A stretch of DNA of 64,000 nt from Lichtheimia corymbifera B2541 (lineage: Eukaryota > Mucoromycota > Mucoromycetes > Mucorales > Lichtheimiaceae), in the NCBI GenBank assembly GCA_000697475.1, contig JNEU01001161.1:62001-126000 (forward strand), written 5' to 3'. Of the stretch, positions 1-14,357 are shown piece by piece. A program made the position numbers and the translations under genes. The notes beneath the pieces were generated by a model. The model searched no databases. It was not told where the DNA came from and saw only the letters and a list, made by a program, of their open reading frames with translations. Position 1 is the stretch's first letter, and each line of letters opens with the position of its first letter.

Positions 1-1411
1 CCAGTCAAACAAGATATCACAAAGTCGGGCATTATGGAAGATGATATGACCAACCAGGAAGCCGAGGTAAATATCAAACAACAGCACGTATATTCCTGTT
101 ACTCACTGGATGGGTTGTTCTTGTTGTTAGCCTGATCCGAACCTTGTACGTCTCCCAGCACCTGCACTTCATGGTACCTTTGCCAAGGCCTATTCCTTGT
201 TGACCAAGCTTGCAGCCCGAATTGGATGGGATGATCTTTTGAAATGCCGCTCAGGTGTTTTTGTCATGGAGGAAGAATATCGTGTGCTCAAGGCCAAGGA
301 AGAGGAACGTAAGACCAGTGTATCGCACACCATGTCGTCAGCAGCCTCCAACAAGGAATCTTCAGCCACTACAAACGCCACAACCCCTGCGGAAACTGTG
401 GATGGCGATAATAAGGAGGAATTGTCAGAGAAGATGGACAATATTGACTTGAATGAGGACAAGGAGCAAGAAAAGGCTGAAGAAGGCGAGAAAGCTGAAT
501 CTGAAGAAAAGGCCACAGAAGAGGAGCCAACGGAAGAAAAGCCAACAGAAGAAAATGAAGAGAAGGAATCCAAGCAAGAAACTGAGGAGGCTAAGGGACC
601 CAAGATCGAAGAACCATCCCTTGTGAGACCTGAGCAAGCAGCTGAAGATAAGGTAAGAAAGAAATGGAAACAAAAAAGAATATGCGTGTCTAATTGAAAA
701 TGTGCGAATAGGATGCCAATGAATCTTCCAAGAAGGCTGCTGCCGATGCAAGCTTTTCATTTGGCAATAAGCGTCTTTGTGAACGTTGGTTGGATAATCT
801 CTTTATGGTGTTGTATGAGGATTTGCGAGTATACACTTTCTGGAGGACGGAAGCCGCTCATTATCGATCTCAACAAATGCCTTATCGCAAGACTGGCACC
901 GAATGGGAATTGTTGGGTGACTTGGCACTGAGATTGTGGCACGAGGTATGGCAACTTGATAGAAAGCGACCCTTGCAATGCAAGCGATTGACGCCCCTGT
1001 TTTATAGAATGAAGCAAAGGAATCGTATGAGCTTTGTCTTGACCAAAAGTTCTCTGCCAAGGCATGGATGCGTCTTTTGGAAATATATGCCAAGGAGGGT
1101 AACGTGCAAAAGGCTCTTTTGGCAGCTGTCAAATTAACAGTGTATCACGAGCGTTGGTATCACGAGATTGTGGTAAGTGAGGTGGCGGGGCGGGTTGTAG
1201 GATTTGGCGGACACGTCTCACACACACCTATGCATCATAATAGTATCCTACCGAGATTGCTTGCAACCTTAACAAGTTAATTCGCAAGGAAGGCTTATCA
1301 AAGATGCAGAACATTTTGACTTCAATGAATCTCCCACGCTCAGTACAACTGCTGATAACACGCTACTTTGACTATGGCGAGTTGTTCAAGGTTGAAGGCT
1401 ACGAATTTTAA
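1..1411 (+). CDS. ChAPs family exomer subunit (BCH1/BUD7/CHS6-like), 5' end outside window
   Basis: ChAPs proteins bind Chs5 and Arf1 to form the exomer, a trans-Golgi cargo adaptor that sends chitin synthase and other membrane proteins to the cell surface. The 3' part is visible as exons 1-66, 131-652, 712-945, 1008-1172 and 1244-1411, all joined in frame. Family-like blocks include DPNLVRLPAPALHGTFAKAY, GVFVMEEEYR, RWLDNLFMVLYEDLRVY, FSAKAWMRLLEIYA and the ending YFDYGELFKVEGYEF. Between the second and third blocks lies an insertion of about 110 residues that is very rich in Glu and Lys (about 300-640), which looks disordered. Which of the yeast paralogues it matches best cannot be decided from the C-terminal half. 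Family call is confident; the start lies left of the window. Confidence 0.87.
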
Positions 1412-1591
1412 TCGTTTTACACCCAATTGCTCGTTTTAGTATCCCTCCCCCTTTCCTTACTCAAGCCATCCCCCCAATATATCTCTCTTTCCACATTTCT
1501 GTAACTCTTGTAGTCATAAAGTAATGGGCATACACTTGCTCTCTTTATCTCCCTCTTTTATAGATAAAAACTGAAAAACAATTGATTCCTA

Positions 1592-3514
1592 TTAATTAAG
1601 CTTTTGTCGTTTAGGCGACTGGTCACCTTGTTCTTGTGTTGGTTGTGGTTGCCCATCATGGGATTGGGTCTCAGTGGTCTGGTCTTTATCCACATCTCCA
1701 GCCGCTGCTGCTGTTTGATTTGGCGGTAACACCTGTCCATCACTGGATGCGTTGGTAGTTGGTGCCTTGCTGGCTTCATCCTTGTCCTCGGTTTGCTCTC
1801 CTTTCAACACTGGTTGATCTGTTGTTGACGATGATACCTGCTCCTTGTTATCAGGTGTTGGCCGTGGTGGTGGACAAGCATTTCCAATCACGTCGTCAAT
1901 GCCGAGAAGCTTACAAAATTCAGCGGTCTGTGGGTTTGGCGATGGCGTATCTACCAAAATGGACGTTATCAGTGAATTCAGACAAAGGAACCATGTGAGG
2001 AAACTTACAAAATCTGCTGTTTGTATCAACATTCATTTCAAAGTTGGCAGGGATAGTCAAGTCGATTTCATCCGTGTCCAGCATCATGTCGAGATACATA
2101 AGCTCTTGATCAATTGCACTATATATATTCGATAAGAGTGAGTCTACAAGCTCCTTTTTGATCGTTACCTTTGCAAATCAGCATCATTCGGCAGAGGAAT
2201 AGCTTGAGGACGAAGCGATAGGTAGGGTTGCATAGCACGGGTAATGGCAAGCCATTCCAAATCATACATGAGACCTTCATTTGAATTGCTTGACGAGTCA
2301 GGAACATCAATGATCTTTACAACCAAACATGAGCATGCTAAATCAACCATCACTGACGCTCTTTAGATGAAATACCTCGAGGAACTGTCGATTGGGTAAG
2401 CATTTGTCAAGCGCCAAAAATTGTGTCACGTTCAAAGTTTGATCGTCCTTGGCTTTGGTCAGATAGTTGCTTTCAGCAGCGTTGTCAATCTTGGCTGTAT
2501 AGCGAACGTGTAAATGGGCCGAGAACCATCTTGAGGGTTTGAGCTTCTTGAGCAACCTTGTATGTGCAGGATTTCCCAAACGATGGCGATCGATCTATAT
2601 CCATTGTTAATAAAGAGCTCCACTCATTTTCCTGTGTTCCTACTTGCATCGTTTTTGAAAAAAGGCTTGATCCTCAGTAATTGATCCAGGTTTCCACATC
2701 GCTCTATTCCTGCGGGCCAGTCATGCGAGATCATAATATCAAGTGGTTTTTGTATCTATGCATGCTAACGTTAGAAATGATCCACATAGAGATAGATCGC
2801 ATATTACCCTTAGCAACTTTTGAACTTCATAATCCCGGACATGATAGATCGAGCGTTGATCGCTATAGCTGTATGGATATCGTTCAAAATGGCCTAGATA
2901 ATGAATGATGGATGAGTTTTCTCGAAACAAATCCATCCTGAATGAGCGTTATTACCTTTGTAGTAGTCAAAGTGTTTGTAAATGCCAGAAATGCCACCAA
3001 TGCGTAATCCTTTGTAATTGACAACACCGGCTGCACCCAAATAGTAAATGTTCTCGCAAACCCAACCTCCATGATACCTACATTGTAAGTCTTGATAAGA
3101 TACCCAACTGGACATGCACATATTACTTACAGCTCCCACAAATGATTGCTTGCTTCATGATTGCCTCCCACAAACAAGGTCAAATAAGGCGCCTTTTTCT
3201 GCCCGGAGTAGTATTCGTAAAAGTTGCCCAGCTTTGCATACTTGGCCGGCACTGACATGGTCTTGAGATCGGCTGGATTGCGAATGGCCTGTGACCTTAT
3301 AAGGCTTTTGCACTGTACACGATAAGGTTTGGCTTACCTGAAAGTCGCCACAGATCAACACCAGATCGATCTTGTCATTGGTAGTTTTCTCGAGTTCCTG
3401 GAGTCGACCATATATCTTATCCAGTTCACCATGGCAGCAACCTTCAACAGCAATCTGCAGCCTTGGATTCAGCCCATGCGTTCCAAATAGGACTCTTCTC
3501 TTGAATACCTTCAT
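1592..3514 (-). CDS. DBR1: RNA lariat debranching enzyme
   Basis: A nuclear metallophosphoesterase that cuts the 2'-5' bond of intron lariats after splicing. The model has ten exons: 3514-3509, 3454-3338, 3288-3131, 3077-2956, 2893-2808, 2755-2648, 2594-2376, 2314-2169, 2118-2009 and 1950-1592, giving 476 residues. Metal-binding motifs are in order: [13 protein letters not shown] near the N-terminus, [28 protein letters not shown] and FSAHLHV. A Gln/Thr-rich tail ends in a basic KRQKLN stretch that could help nuclear import. Exon 1 codes only Met-Lys: removing a 54 nt GTATTC..CTGCAG intron gives the usual start [12 protein letters not shown]. The intron after codon FFKND starts with GC (GCAAGT), an otherwise rare donor class. 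The 3' ends of this gene and the ChAPs gene face each other, 180 bp apart. Confidence 0.92.
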
Positions 3515-5629
3515 TTCACGCGGATGTAATAGAGTGGTGAGAAGAATGGCCGTAGCGGAGTACGTTTCCTAGGGATGGATGTGGTTGTTGTTGCTGTCGT
3601 ATCGCATAGTTGTCAAGATCGTAGTCTAGTAATGATGATCCCCTTGTAGCCTGAGAATATTCATGCTCATTCAACCCCTCTGTGTTCAACAAAAAAAATA
3701 AAGTTTGATTATATCGATGATATGACATTGTCACCAAGTAAACGGACCCCATCAAAATATTATCCTCGTACCATCTTCATTGACCCTAAGACGTCTCATG
3801 CATACGTGATCCAACACTCAATTAAGCAACTTTATGAGTTACAGATTGGATGATAACGCCGACTCTATGATCTTTTAGGTCAACTGCTTGTAGTCTTCTC
3901 TGTTTACAGCCTATCAAATCCCATGGCGAGTTATCTTTGTATTTGGACGTGATGATCTTTCTAAATGATGTTGATGATCTAATTGGCGACTGGGTGAGAT
4001 GGATCAGTGATGATATTAGGGACGCACAGCACCCCGCAAGGCAGGGTTTTCGCTTTGACCCGCGATGTCATAGTTTGCTGATGTGGTGTGGGTGGATCGT
4101 GTGTAACCATAAACAAGGTTTACAACTGCGGTTTGAGATCTCTTTTTTGATGTCCCGGGACTATGGAGAAACCAAGCAGCCTTGAATTCAATGATCGGGT
4201 TACCTCGGACTCACTTGCCAAAAAGATCATTAACCCCACGAGACCGTACACACCATTTTCGCATAAACTTGCATGAGACTTATACACGCAATCATCAACC
4301 ATCATGCATTCTAATCGTGCCATTGTATACGTACACCCAGTCTCACCCCTTTCATATATTCATGCACACCCATCGTCATCCTCTCGACGATAGTCTCTTA
4401 TCCACAAATGGTATTACATGCCATAAGGGGATGGCACGCTCATCCGGAGGTAGAAAAGAGATTCACAACCGACAATTCTTTTGCTTCTATCGCCCACAAG
4501 TCATAGTCACTCAAATGGTATGCTTCAATATGGCTACATCCAATTATGCATCCAAAAAAAGGTCTGATCGCAATCATATGTTATAATAAACTCGAGAAAG
4601 AAAAAGGAGAAATGGGAGCTATTGAACCAGTGTACGCATGTAGCACAGCATTGGGCAATGAAAGAATCACGCAAGGTGACGACGACGGATATAGATATCT
4701 AGAAGCATCTTTGTCACAAGCCCATGCTTTACCGTGTGAAAACTACTAAACTAGTAGAAATTCCTCCTTATGCACTATAATGTATCCGGAACTCGCATTA
4801 TAACCGGAGAGAACGAATGAGTGTTCAGTATGACATGTTGGCAAAGAGTGTGTGAGAATGATGGTAAAAATTTTGCTATAACATTGAAAAAGGCTGTATA
4901 TTTGCACGTGTGCACCCCTTAATGATGCATTTTTCCTAAGAAAAAGACTATTCATCGAATCAATGATGAAGAATGGGACCATCCTGCTTGTATGGTGCAC
5001 GTGCTGTTGCTCAAACCTAAAAAAGAACAGGTGTGAATCTTAAATGCCGGTCGTTCAGGAGGAGCTGGTCACCGACGACAACGGATGAAAGCGATGTGCA
5101 CAGCCTTAAAACATCACCTCCGATCCAGACTTGGGTCGATTATGCGGAGCAACAGTGATCTGTGTCTCGTTCGGAAAAAAGAATGACGTTCCTTGGCCTC
5201 CCCGCTCGAACCACCACCTAGTCGCCACTCTTTTTGCCAATGAGATGATTGCACATATGATCTTATCTTATCAATTCCATCATCTATCCATAGATAGGCT
5301 ATGTTCATTCAGCATTTAAAGTGTATGATGTATCGATAACAAGAGATGTTGATGATCGAAACGGAGTCATCATCATTCATCCCAAGTCCGAGTCAAAGCC
5401 GGCCCATCGGTTTGAAAAATTTATGTCGAGAGGAGATGGATTTTCATAGGCTGGAAATCGTGGGAAAGTTACAAAAGCGGGCATAGCCAACATCTCTCTT
5501 TGTCCGACCATTTCAGGACAGCAGGATCTAAAGGGTTCTTCATTTTCTTCATCCCTTTTCTCTTCTTCTCCTTGCCAATCTTTACGCGTATCCATATCAT
5601 TTATTTGCTGCAGCTATTCTTACGGTACC
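3515..5629. other. Intergenic region, no supported gene
   Basis: About 2.1 kb between the divergent DBR1 and bHLH genes, so it should hold both promoters. Only short open frames on both strands are present, without recognisable domains or matching splice joins. The longest near the bHLH start (5377-5595, minus, 72 codons) has no family resemblance and is more likely 5' flanking sequence. Confidence 0.6.
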
Positions 5630-6283
5630 ATGGTGCCTCCCTTTGAAGAAATGTCCTTTACACTCCTTGATGAACCTGTCAAATCGCCTTCACCTCCACC
5701 CAACGGTCCGCTTTTCCTAAAGTTTTCGGCAGACCTGTCATCACATCAAAAGACAGCCAAAAAGGTCAACAAACCGAAACGTCAAACCACATACCTTGTC
5801 AATGGCGTCAATATCTTAAACAGGTGAGAGAAAAAATATTCACTATCTCACAGCAAATGCTCACCCCATGTTATTATTACAGAAACGAGGTTGACAGCAA
5901 AACAGCTATTGAAAGGATTCAAAGGCGGCGAGAAAATCACAACCATGTCGAACGTAGACGACGAGACAATATCAACAATACCATTTTGCAAATTTCACAA
6001 CTCGTACCTGAAGCCCAACAGCATCAAACAGGCCAAAAGCCCAACAAGGGCAAAGTTTTGGAGCAGGCACTCGATTACATTCAGGTAGGTTGAATTCTCT
6101 ACTTTTAGAGTGTTTTTTGCCTTTTTCAGTACACTCAATGGCTCCACTTTATAGGCCCTCCAGAAGGAAAACCAAGAACTTCGACAACAATTATCCTATG
6201 CATCTCCATCTTCTTACACCTCTTCCACTCCTTCTTCTTCTTTTTCATCGCCATCATCATCGTCATCATCATCGCTTATCTAG
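5630..6283 (+). CDS. bHLH-leucine zipper transcription factor (USF/Cbf1-like)
   Basis: A small E-box (CANNTG) binding factor. Exons are 5630-5823, 5883-6084 and 6155-6283, giving about 174 residues. The basic region and helix 1 read NHVERRRRDNINNTILQI with the His-Glu-Arg pattern (H..ER..R) that contacts E-box DNA. A loop containing GQKPNKGKVLEQ follows, then helix 2 (ALDYIQ) running straight into a heptad stretch ALQKENQELRQQL, as in bHLH-Zip proteins. The RRRRD.INN pattern is most like USF and the fungal Cbf1/NUC-1 group. The N-terminus is Pro/Ser-rich and the C-terminus is a Ser-rich tail. Target genes cannot be read from the sequence. Confidence 0.85.
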
Positions 6284-6392
6284 ACACACACAACACCCGC
6301 TCTTGTTTTTTTTATTTGTATCTCCCCACCATTTGACGCCATTATGTAATCGTTTCATTCCCCCTCTTTTCCCATGTCTTTTTAGGCGAGAA

Positions 6393-6418
6393 ACACACAC
6401 GCACACACACACACACAT
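6393..6418. repeat. (CA)n microsatellite
   Basis: An interrupted run of CA dinucleotides just downstream of the bHLH gene, probably within its 3' UTR, followed by two short ATGCAAAC units. Confidence 0.8.
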
Positions 6419-7675
6419 GCAAACATGCAAACATACTGTATATACATTAAAGCATTTTACACATCTTTTTGACCGACAAGGAAATACAAGGTAATCATCG
6501 TACTCATTTACACAACATACGACGTTGCAATGTCAGCAGTTTCACCCTCTCTCCACTCTCCGCTTTTCCTTTTTCTTTATTGACTTTCATATTTCATAGG
6601 AGATGCATTGACCATGTAGGTGGCATAGTTTGTGAAAGAGGGCCATCATGTACATGTTTGACAGCTACACAAATGGTCTCATTCGAGTCGAAACCGAATT
6701 GGCAAAAGATGCCATATCCGCAACTGGAAAAAAAAAAAGAAACGCCGGAGGTCCGAAATGACGGCTTTCGTTTCAGGTTGGATTGAGCTCATTTTACATA
6801 CCGCGCACGTCCTTTTGAGTTGGTGCTCTTGTTGGGTTTTCCCAAAAATCAGGGTCCAATTATCAGGGACTGAGAATTTCCGCTGTTGGCCATCATCCCA
6901 TGATGTAAACAGAGACAGAGACAGAATCGGAGAATGTATATCACCCAACAACAAGAAGCGATGACGTTTACAGGTTTTTATCATTTGCGTTTTAAAAAAA
7001 AAGAGGATGATGCCACTGGATGTTGTGGTGAACAAAAAATTGTGATTAACCTCCTTCATGTTCCGCAGCCACGGAAATCTTTAGTAAAAGGCGAAAGATT
7101 TATCCGGTATGATTACAGAACAGAGGCAATAAAGAAAAAAAAAAGAGAGGCCTTGGCAAGTGCCCTTATTTATAGTTTTTGGGAGAACACCCAGATGCAC
7201 TAGTCGGTGCCTGAAAACTTTGCTCTAGCCCAAGTCAATGGCGTTTTGCAGCTGAGGGCAGCAGCATTGTGCATTATGCAGAAAAACAGGTCATGCAAAT
7301 ATTGCAGCTATGGTTGTCATCCTATGTCTGCGTATGTACGATGGTAAGGAGTACTGGTCTCGGTCATATTCCTCACTGCAATTTCAAGATCGCTATTACG
7401 TCGGCTGCTGAACGCATTATTAATTGTCGGCCATCTTGGATGTTTTCTCGATGGGCGGATCATTAAGCACCAATCCCAATTTTCTGCTTCTATAAAGATA
7501 TGTAGATGCGTCCATCATATGCTGCAAAGTATCAGGATGGGTGAATCTTAAATCTGTGCTGATAATGTGAACTATCTTATGCGTCATGTTCCATCATCAT
7601 AGTAACAAGGTGAGCGAGTAGGGATAATGTATTGCAGAAAAGCTCTGTTACTAAATGATTCCAAATTTACAACAT

Positions 7676-7698
7676 GAGAGAGAGAGAGAGAGAGAGAG
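7676..7698. repeat. (GA)n microsatellite
   Basis: An uninterrupted run of about eleven GA units in the intergenic region downstream of the coiled-coil gene. Confidence 0.85.
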
Positions 7699-7834
7699 TA
7701 TGAGATGTGTTTTTTTTCCCTTGCGAGAGATAAGCATTGTATCCAGGAGAACAAGGGTGAATGTATACATGTGTTGTTGAATGTGTCAAGGGGATAAGGA
7801 AAGGGGGTGGTCTACACGCTCCTTGTAGTAGTAG

Positions 7835-8577
7835 TTAGTACTCATCCAGCCCTTGCCCTTGCTCATCCACACGACGTGGCGATTCAGGGGGAGTCAGTTG
7901 TTGTTGATGATCTAAATGACGACGTTGTTGTTGTTGTTCCTTTCCAGCACGTCGTTGTAACAAGGCTTCAATATGTTGATGAGCAGCAGCTGTAGTCAAT
8001 GAACGATGTGACAAATGGCCGGCCTCTTCGTCATCGTAAGATTGTTGTTGCTGTTGTTGTTGAATCATTTCCATCCATGCTTGTTGTTGCTGTTGCAATT
8101 GTTGCTCCTGACGCATTAGGGTCATGCCTAGCATTTTGATTCGAAAATAGGCTCGATCCAGTTCCTGCCTGGTAGCTTGCAAGCTTTCTTCTTTTTGTGT
8201 CGTGATATTGCGTAATGCAGAGATCGTGCAACGAGCAAAGGACAATTCTTTGGTCAAATGTGTATTTTGTTCAGCGAGATAAGCATGCTCCAACTCTAGC
8301 CGGTTCAACCGATGCTGTTGTTGTTCCTCCTCCTCGTCCTCTTCAGGATGGATCATGGTATCAACATTAGCAGCGCGATCTACGCTCTTGCTGAGGTTGC
8401 TATAACCCGTTTCTATGGATACTACAAGTCAGCTTTTTATCAATCATCCCTTGTTTTTATCCTTGTCTCACCTTCCAAAGAAAGGGCCATGACCGAATGT
8501 GAAGTGAGTGCCACATCTTGTGGTTTCTCATAAGTCAAAGTAGTAGTTGTAGTAGTAGTAGTAGTAGTAGTAGTCAT
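7835..8577 (-). CDS. Gln-rich coiled-coil protein of unknown function
   Basis: Two exons (8577-8472 and 8421-7835) join in frame across a GTGAGA..TTGTAG intron to give 230 residues. The protein starts with a run of about twelve threonines encoded by ACT/ACA repeats. A long predicted coiled coil follows, with heptad-like residues from HRLNRLELEHAYLAEQNTHL through EESLQATRQELDRAYFRIK, and is interrupted by several glutamine runs. The tail carries QLTPPESPRRV, a Pro-directed-kinase-like site. No known family was recognised. The open frame continues upstream of the chosen Met, but that extension is low-complexity, so 8577 is preferred. It may be a scaffold or a regulator; no function is claimed. 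Confidence 0.6.
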
Positions 8578-8934
8578 GGTTGTTGTTGTTGTGTGGGTGG
8601 GGTGGGGTGGTGTACGGAGAAATAAAAGCAAGGCAACGAGTTGGGAATTCGCTTTCAAACTGTCAATCTTGTCAAGGCCTGCTTGGTAGACGACACGAGT
8701 TGGGGCGAGATTACAAAAGTTTATGTACAAGTGAAATGCAATAAAGGGAAAAGAAGAAAGGAAAAAAAGAAAAAAGATGGGGCTGCGTAATATAAGTGGG
8801 ATAAAAGGGGGTGTGGGTGGAAAAAGGAGGTGTATGCGTGTATGTGAGACAAGGCTGTTTATCATTAAGAGCCGAACCATTTAGGTAGACTTTTGTTCCT
8901 ATTCCTTTTACCTAAAGTGTCACACTACCCTTCT

Positions 8935-9811
8935 ATGCTTCCAGACCTTAAACTTACATCGGTCCAGCACGCCGACGACGACGACAGACCCGTTATTCTT
9001 GGTCAAGGCAACTGGCTGCAACTAGAATGTATATCCTACAAGGACAACCAGCACATTGAACGCACATGGGAACGCTGCATTCGCAAGACATCAGCATCGT
9101 CACAGGATGGTAACCTTTGAGGAGGGGGAAGGGGGTCGATGTCAATGGATACTAACTTTATCTATAGCCGTTGATATTCACGCGATCATCATGACCCCTG
9201 AGCCCGAGCTATTATTGGTGGTGCAATATAGGTGAACTTGAATGATCGACATGCCTTTTCTCCTATTCCGTCAGTGGCGGCTTACACGAAACATGCAAGT
9301 TATTAGACCTGCTGTCGATCAATACTGCGTCGAATTCCCATCCGGTAAGAGAAAAAAGTGATAACAATAATACACGGAACAATCATCTCAATGTTCGTTC
9401 ACAGGCCTGATTGATCCTGGTGAGGATCCCGTGGATGCAGCTGCACGAGAACTGCGTGAGGAGACTGGATACAGCATAGAAAAGAATGCTTTCCAATTAC
9501 ACCAATCACCTGTCTGCTATGAGCCAGGACTCACCAATTCATGCTGTCATGTTGCTCAAGTGACCATTCAACAAGACCATTCTCCACCACAAAAGCAAGC
9601 ACTTGAAGCAGATGAATGGAGTATGCAAGTATTACAATTACCATTGAAAACTCTATTGGATGACTTGGCAGGCAAGTATTCCCTTCTTTTACCAAGCAAT
9701 CTTCTCACTACTCGTATTATAGAACTTGAACGCAAGCACCATTTATTGATAGATAGTCGGGTACATGCCTATGCTTCTGGTCTTATGATGGCAAAACAGT
9801 ATCTTTGTTGA
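8935..9811 (+). CDS. Nudix hydrolase, ADP-sugar pyrophosphatase type (NUDT5/YSA1-like)
   Basis: Enzymes of this type split ADP-ribose and other nucleotide sugars into AMP and a sugar phosphate. Four exons are seen: 8935-9109, 9168-9231, 9308-9345 and 9405-9811, joined in frame (about 227 residues). A clear branch-point-like ACTAAC precedes the second exon. The Nudix box is complete: GLIDPGEDPVDAAARELREE followed by TGY fits G-x5-E-x7-RE-U-x-E-E-x-G. The upstream block VVQYRPAVDQYCVEFPSG is typical of the NUDT5/YSA1 branch, where the Arg-Pro pair leads into the substrate pocket. A polyadenylation-like AATAAA lies within ten bases of the stop codon. Substrate preference is inferred from family resemblance only. 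Confidence 0.85.
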
Positions 9812-10356
9812 AACGCCACAATAAATAGATAACGTTTATTATTGTTCTCATGGGATGATCAAGGAGAAAGAAGCCATCTTTGGTTAGGAATTGAAGAGTT
9901 TGGCGCCAAAGTATGTGTGTGACTATGTCGGAAAATGCATTTTCCCATTTGCCGAAAGTGCATGCTGATTCGCAGAGCACGAGCAAGTAATATAAAAGTA
10001 GCGTAGAGTGTCTCGTGGAAAATATGCCTAAAAGACAATGACAGAGATAGTAAGCGAGAGAATAAGATCAAAGTAAATGGGATGAAGAAAGATGATGGGT
10101 GTACACATACACGCATGTACTCCTCGTATGTCTAAGCACCCTACTACTACTATATGCATAAGTAGGTATTCAGTTGATATGCATTGTATGCGTGTGTGTG
10201 TGTGTGTGCGCCTGTGTTCCTGGAAAGCGAGGGTGCCATTCCACCACCATAACCACCACCACTACTGCTACTATTTTTTTTTCTTTCCTTCCCTCCTCTG
10301 CTTTTGCTTCCCTCTTTCCATTTTTAAATCGCATCAGGTTTCCACCCCACCCTCTC
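9812..10356. other. Intergenic and 5' flank of the PAK kinase gene
   Basis: About 545 bp. A (GT)n run sits at about 10191-10209, and a pyrimidine-rich tract fills the last 100 bases before the kinase start, a common feature of fungal promoters and leaders. No gene seen. Confidence 0.6.
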
Positions 10357-12636
<2,280 letters not shown>

Positions 12637-14357
12637 CAATCACGCCCTCCCACCTCTATAATAGATATCGTACAGTACACTTGTTGTAGAAACAACCCCC
12701 CCCATCCCAAGAGCTCTGTTGTATACCATTGAATCTACCACCCTGCATTAAAAATATCATCTCGAGAAGGAGGTGAATGATTTAGAGGAGCTTTGATTTG
12801 CTCACCCTAATGAATAGGAAACTCGTACGTGTGTTGTCTATGCATTGTTGGCTACATACATTTAAAGCACCGCCGGCATGATAACTTTCCTCCCCCCAAG
12901 CAACAAGCACCAATCATTAAAGAATCTCGGGAAATGAGCCGCTGCAATGCATGTTGATGATGCTGCTATTCTCGTTGAACACTCTTTTCATTCTTCACTT
13001 GGATGGATCATGTAACGTGGGAGCTGCGACTAATGCATAGATTAGTGTTACAGCAATATTGTTGCGAAAAATGAATGCAAGTGCCACATGGATCGGGCAT
13101 ATTGCGATGAAACAACAGCGACAGTTTGCTGCCGGTAGTACAGTGATTTGCATTTAGGAAGAGTAGCCCAAAAACGCAATACCACTCTTCATCGAAATCG
13201 CACCTAAACATATCCCGCATCGACTCTGGTGTGCCCTTCAATAATATCATGTCTCGCTGCAGCATCTGCCACCACAACTTTAGATCACCTTTTGTAATAG
13301 CGTGCATGTAAGACTTGTTGCGATCCACGTTTTTCTTGCCTTGATCTCTTATCTACCTCTATTAACCACTGCTAATATCGTTTGGTAGTACGCTTATCAC
13401 ATCATGTACTCACGTGTTCGTATAGCCATAGCATTACGTGATCCGGATCACAGGCGTAAAAATGCAAGGTATGTGCCCATATCATCACCACCAAAACCGC
13501 CTTCTCATGCGGAGATACGAGTATACATATTGATTGTGTTGGGGGATGCACTACTCAAAAGGTGTATCAATATGCGTTCTTGATAACCGCTTGCATACAT
13601 CACAAAGGGTCCATCGGCGAATAGGCTCAAATGCTACAAAGACAAACCTGAACACAAGTAATGAAGAACTATATATTGGTGGCGATCACGCAGATTAATA
13701 CACCAAGGCGCCCAACGTAAATCACTTCACGACTTTTTTTCCTTCACGACGCTTACCAAAGAGTGGCGGCTTTTGATGATATATACAATCAAAAAAATAC
13801 AATCGTCGAAAGAAAAAGTGTGACAATGCTGGCAACAATCACCCTTGCTTGTATGTACGTGGCGTGGGAACTGTTGTCCGTGATCGATAAAGTGTGGTCA
13901 AACACCCTACACAGGGACTAGAACATCAGGTGGAAGGAGCGCTGCTGTAACATCAAGAATTGATAAATCCACCTAATTCTCCTTTCCCGCTTTAAGAGCA
14001 TCAGGTGACCCAGCCACCGTAAACAAGTACCCGTTTTGTGGCCATTTGTACTTAGGGTCCCTATACACTGCCTGGGATCCACTTTTTGTTACGAGTTCTC
14101 GACAAAAACAACAACTGCATGCAAGCCTTGAAAAGCCGCATGCACACATTGCAGCATGTGTGATGATGCTCAGCACGTGTGAATGGGTGAGGAGAGGAGT
14201 GTATGTGCAAATCATCCATCGGCTTTTGTATGCCACCATGTAGAACGCTATCTTATAAAAAGAGCCACACCATTGTTGTACCTTGTTTTTCATCCTTCCT
14301 TTCTTCCCTTTTTCTTTTACATTGTAAATATATAGCATCCAAAATCGATGTATATAC
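12637..14357. other. Intergenic region, no supported gene
   Basis: About 1.7 kb. A minus-strand open frame of about 100 codons (13008-13328) has protein-like composition but no recognised family and starts without an ATG at its upstream edge. A longer minus frame overlapping the next gene is antisense low-complexity. The stretch likely contains the promoter of the membrane-protein gene at 14358. Confidence 0.5.

Larger units (their letters stand above)
6284..7834. other. Intergenic region with simple repeats
   Basis: About 1.55 kb between the 3' ends of two convergent genes. It holds two microsatellites (listed separately) and several A-rich runs. The open frames on both strands are short and unconvincing. 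I see no gene here. Confidence 0.6.

Noticed and set aside
5377..5595. Small divergent gene upstream of the bHLH factor
   Set aside because: Only 72 codons, no family match, and it lies immediately upstream of the bHLH start where promoter sequence is expected.
8578..8880. Upstream extension of the poly-Thr coiled-coil protein
   Set aside because: The open frame continues, but it consists of hydrophobic and low-complexity sequence without a family match; the ATG just before the Thr run is simpler.
10174..10356. N-terminal extension of the PAK kinase
   Set aside because: The frame is open only because of (GT)n and pyrimidine-rich sequence; the first reasonable Met is at 10357.
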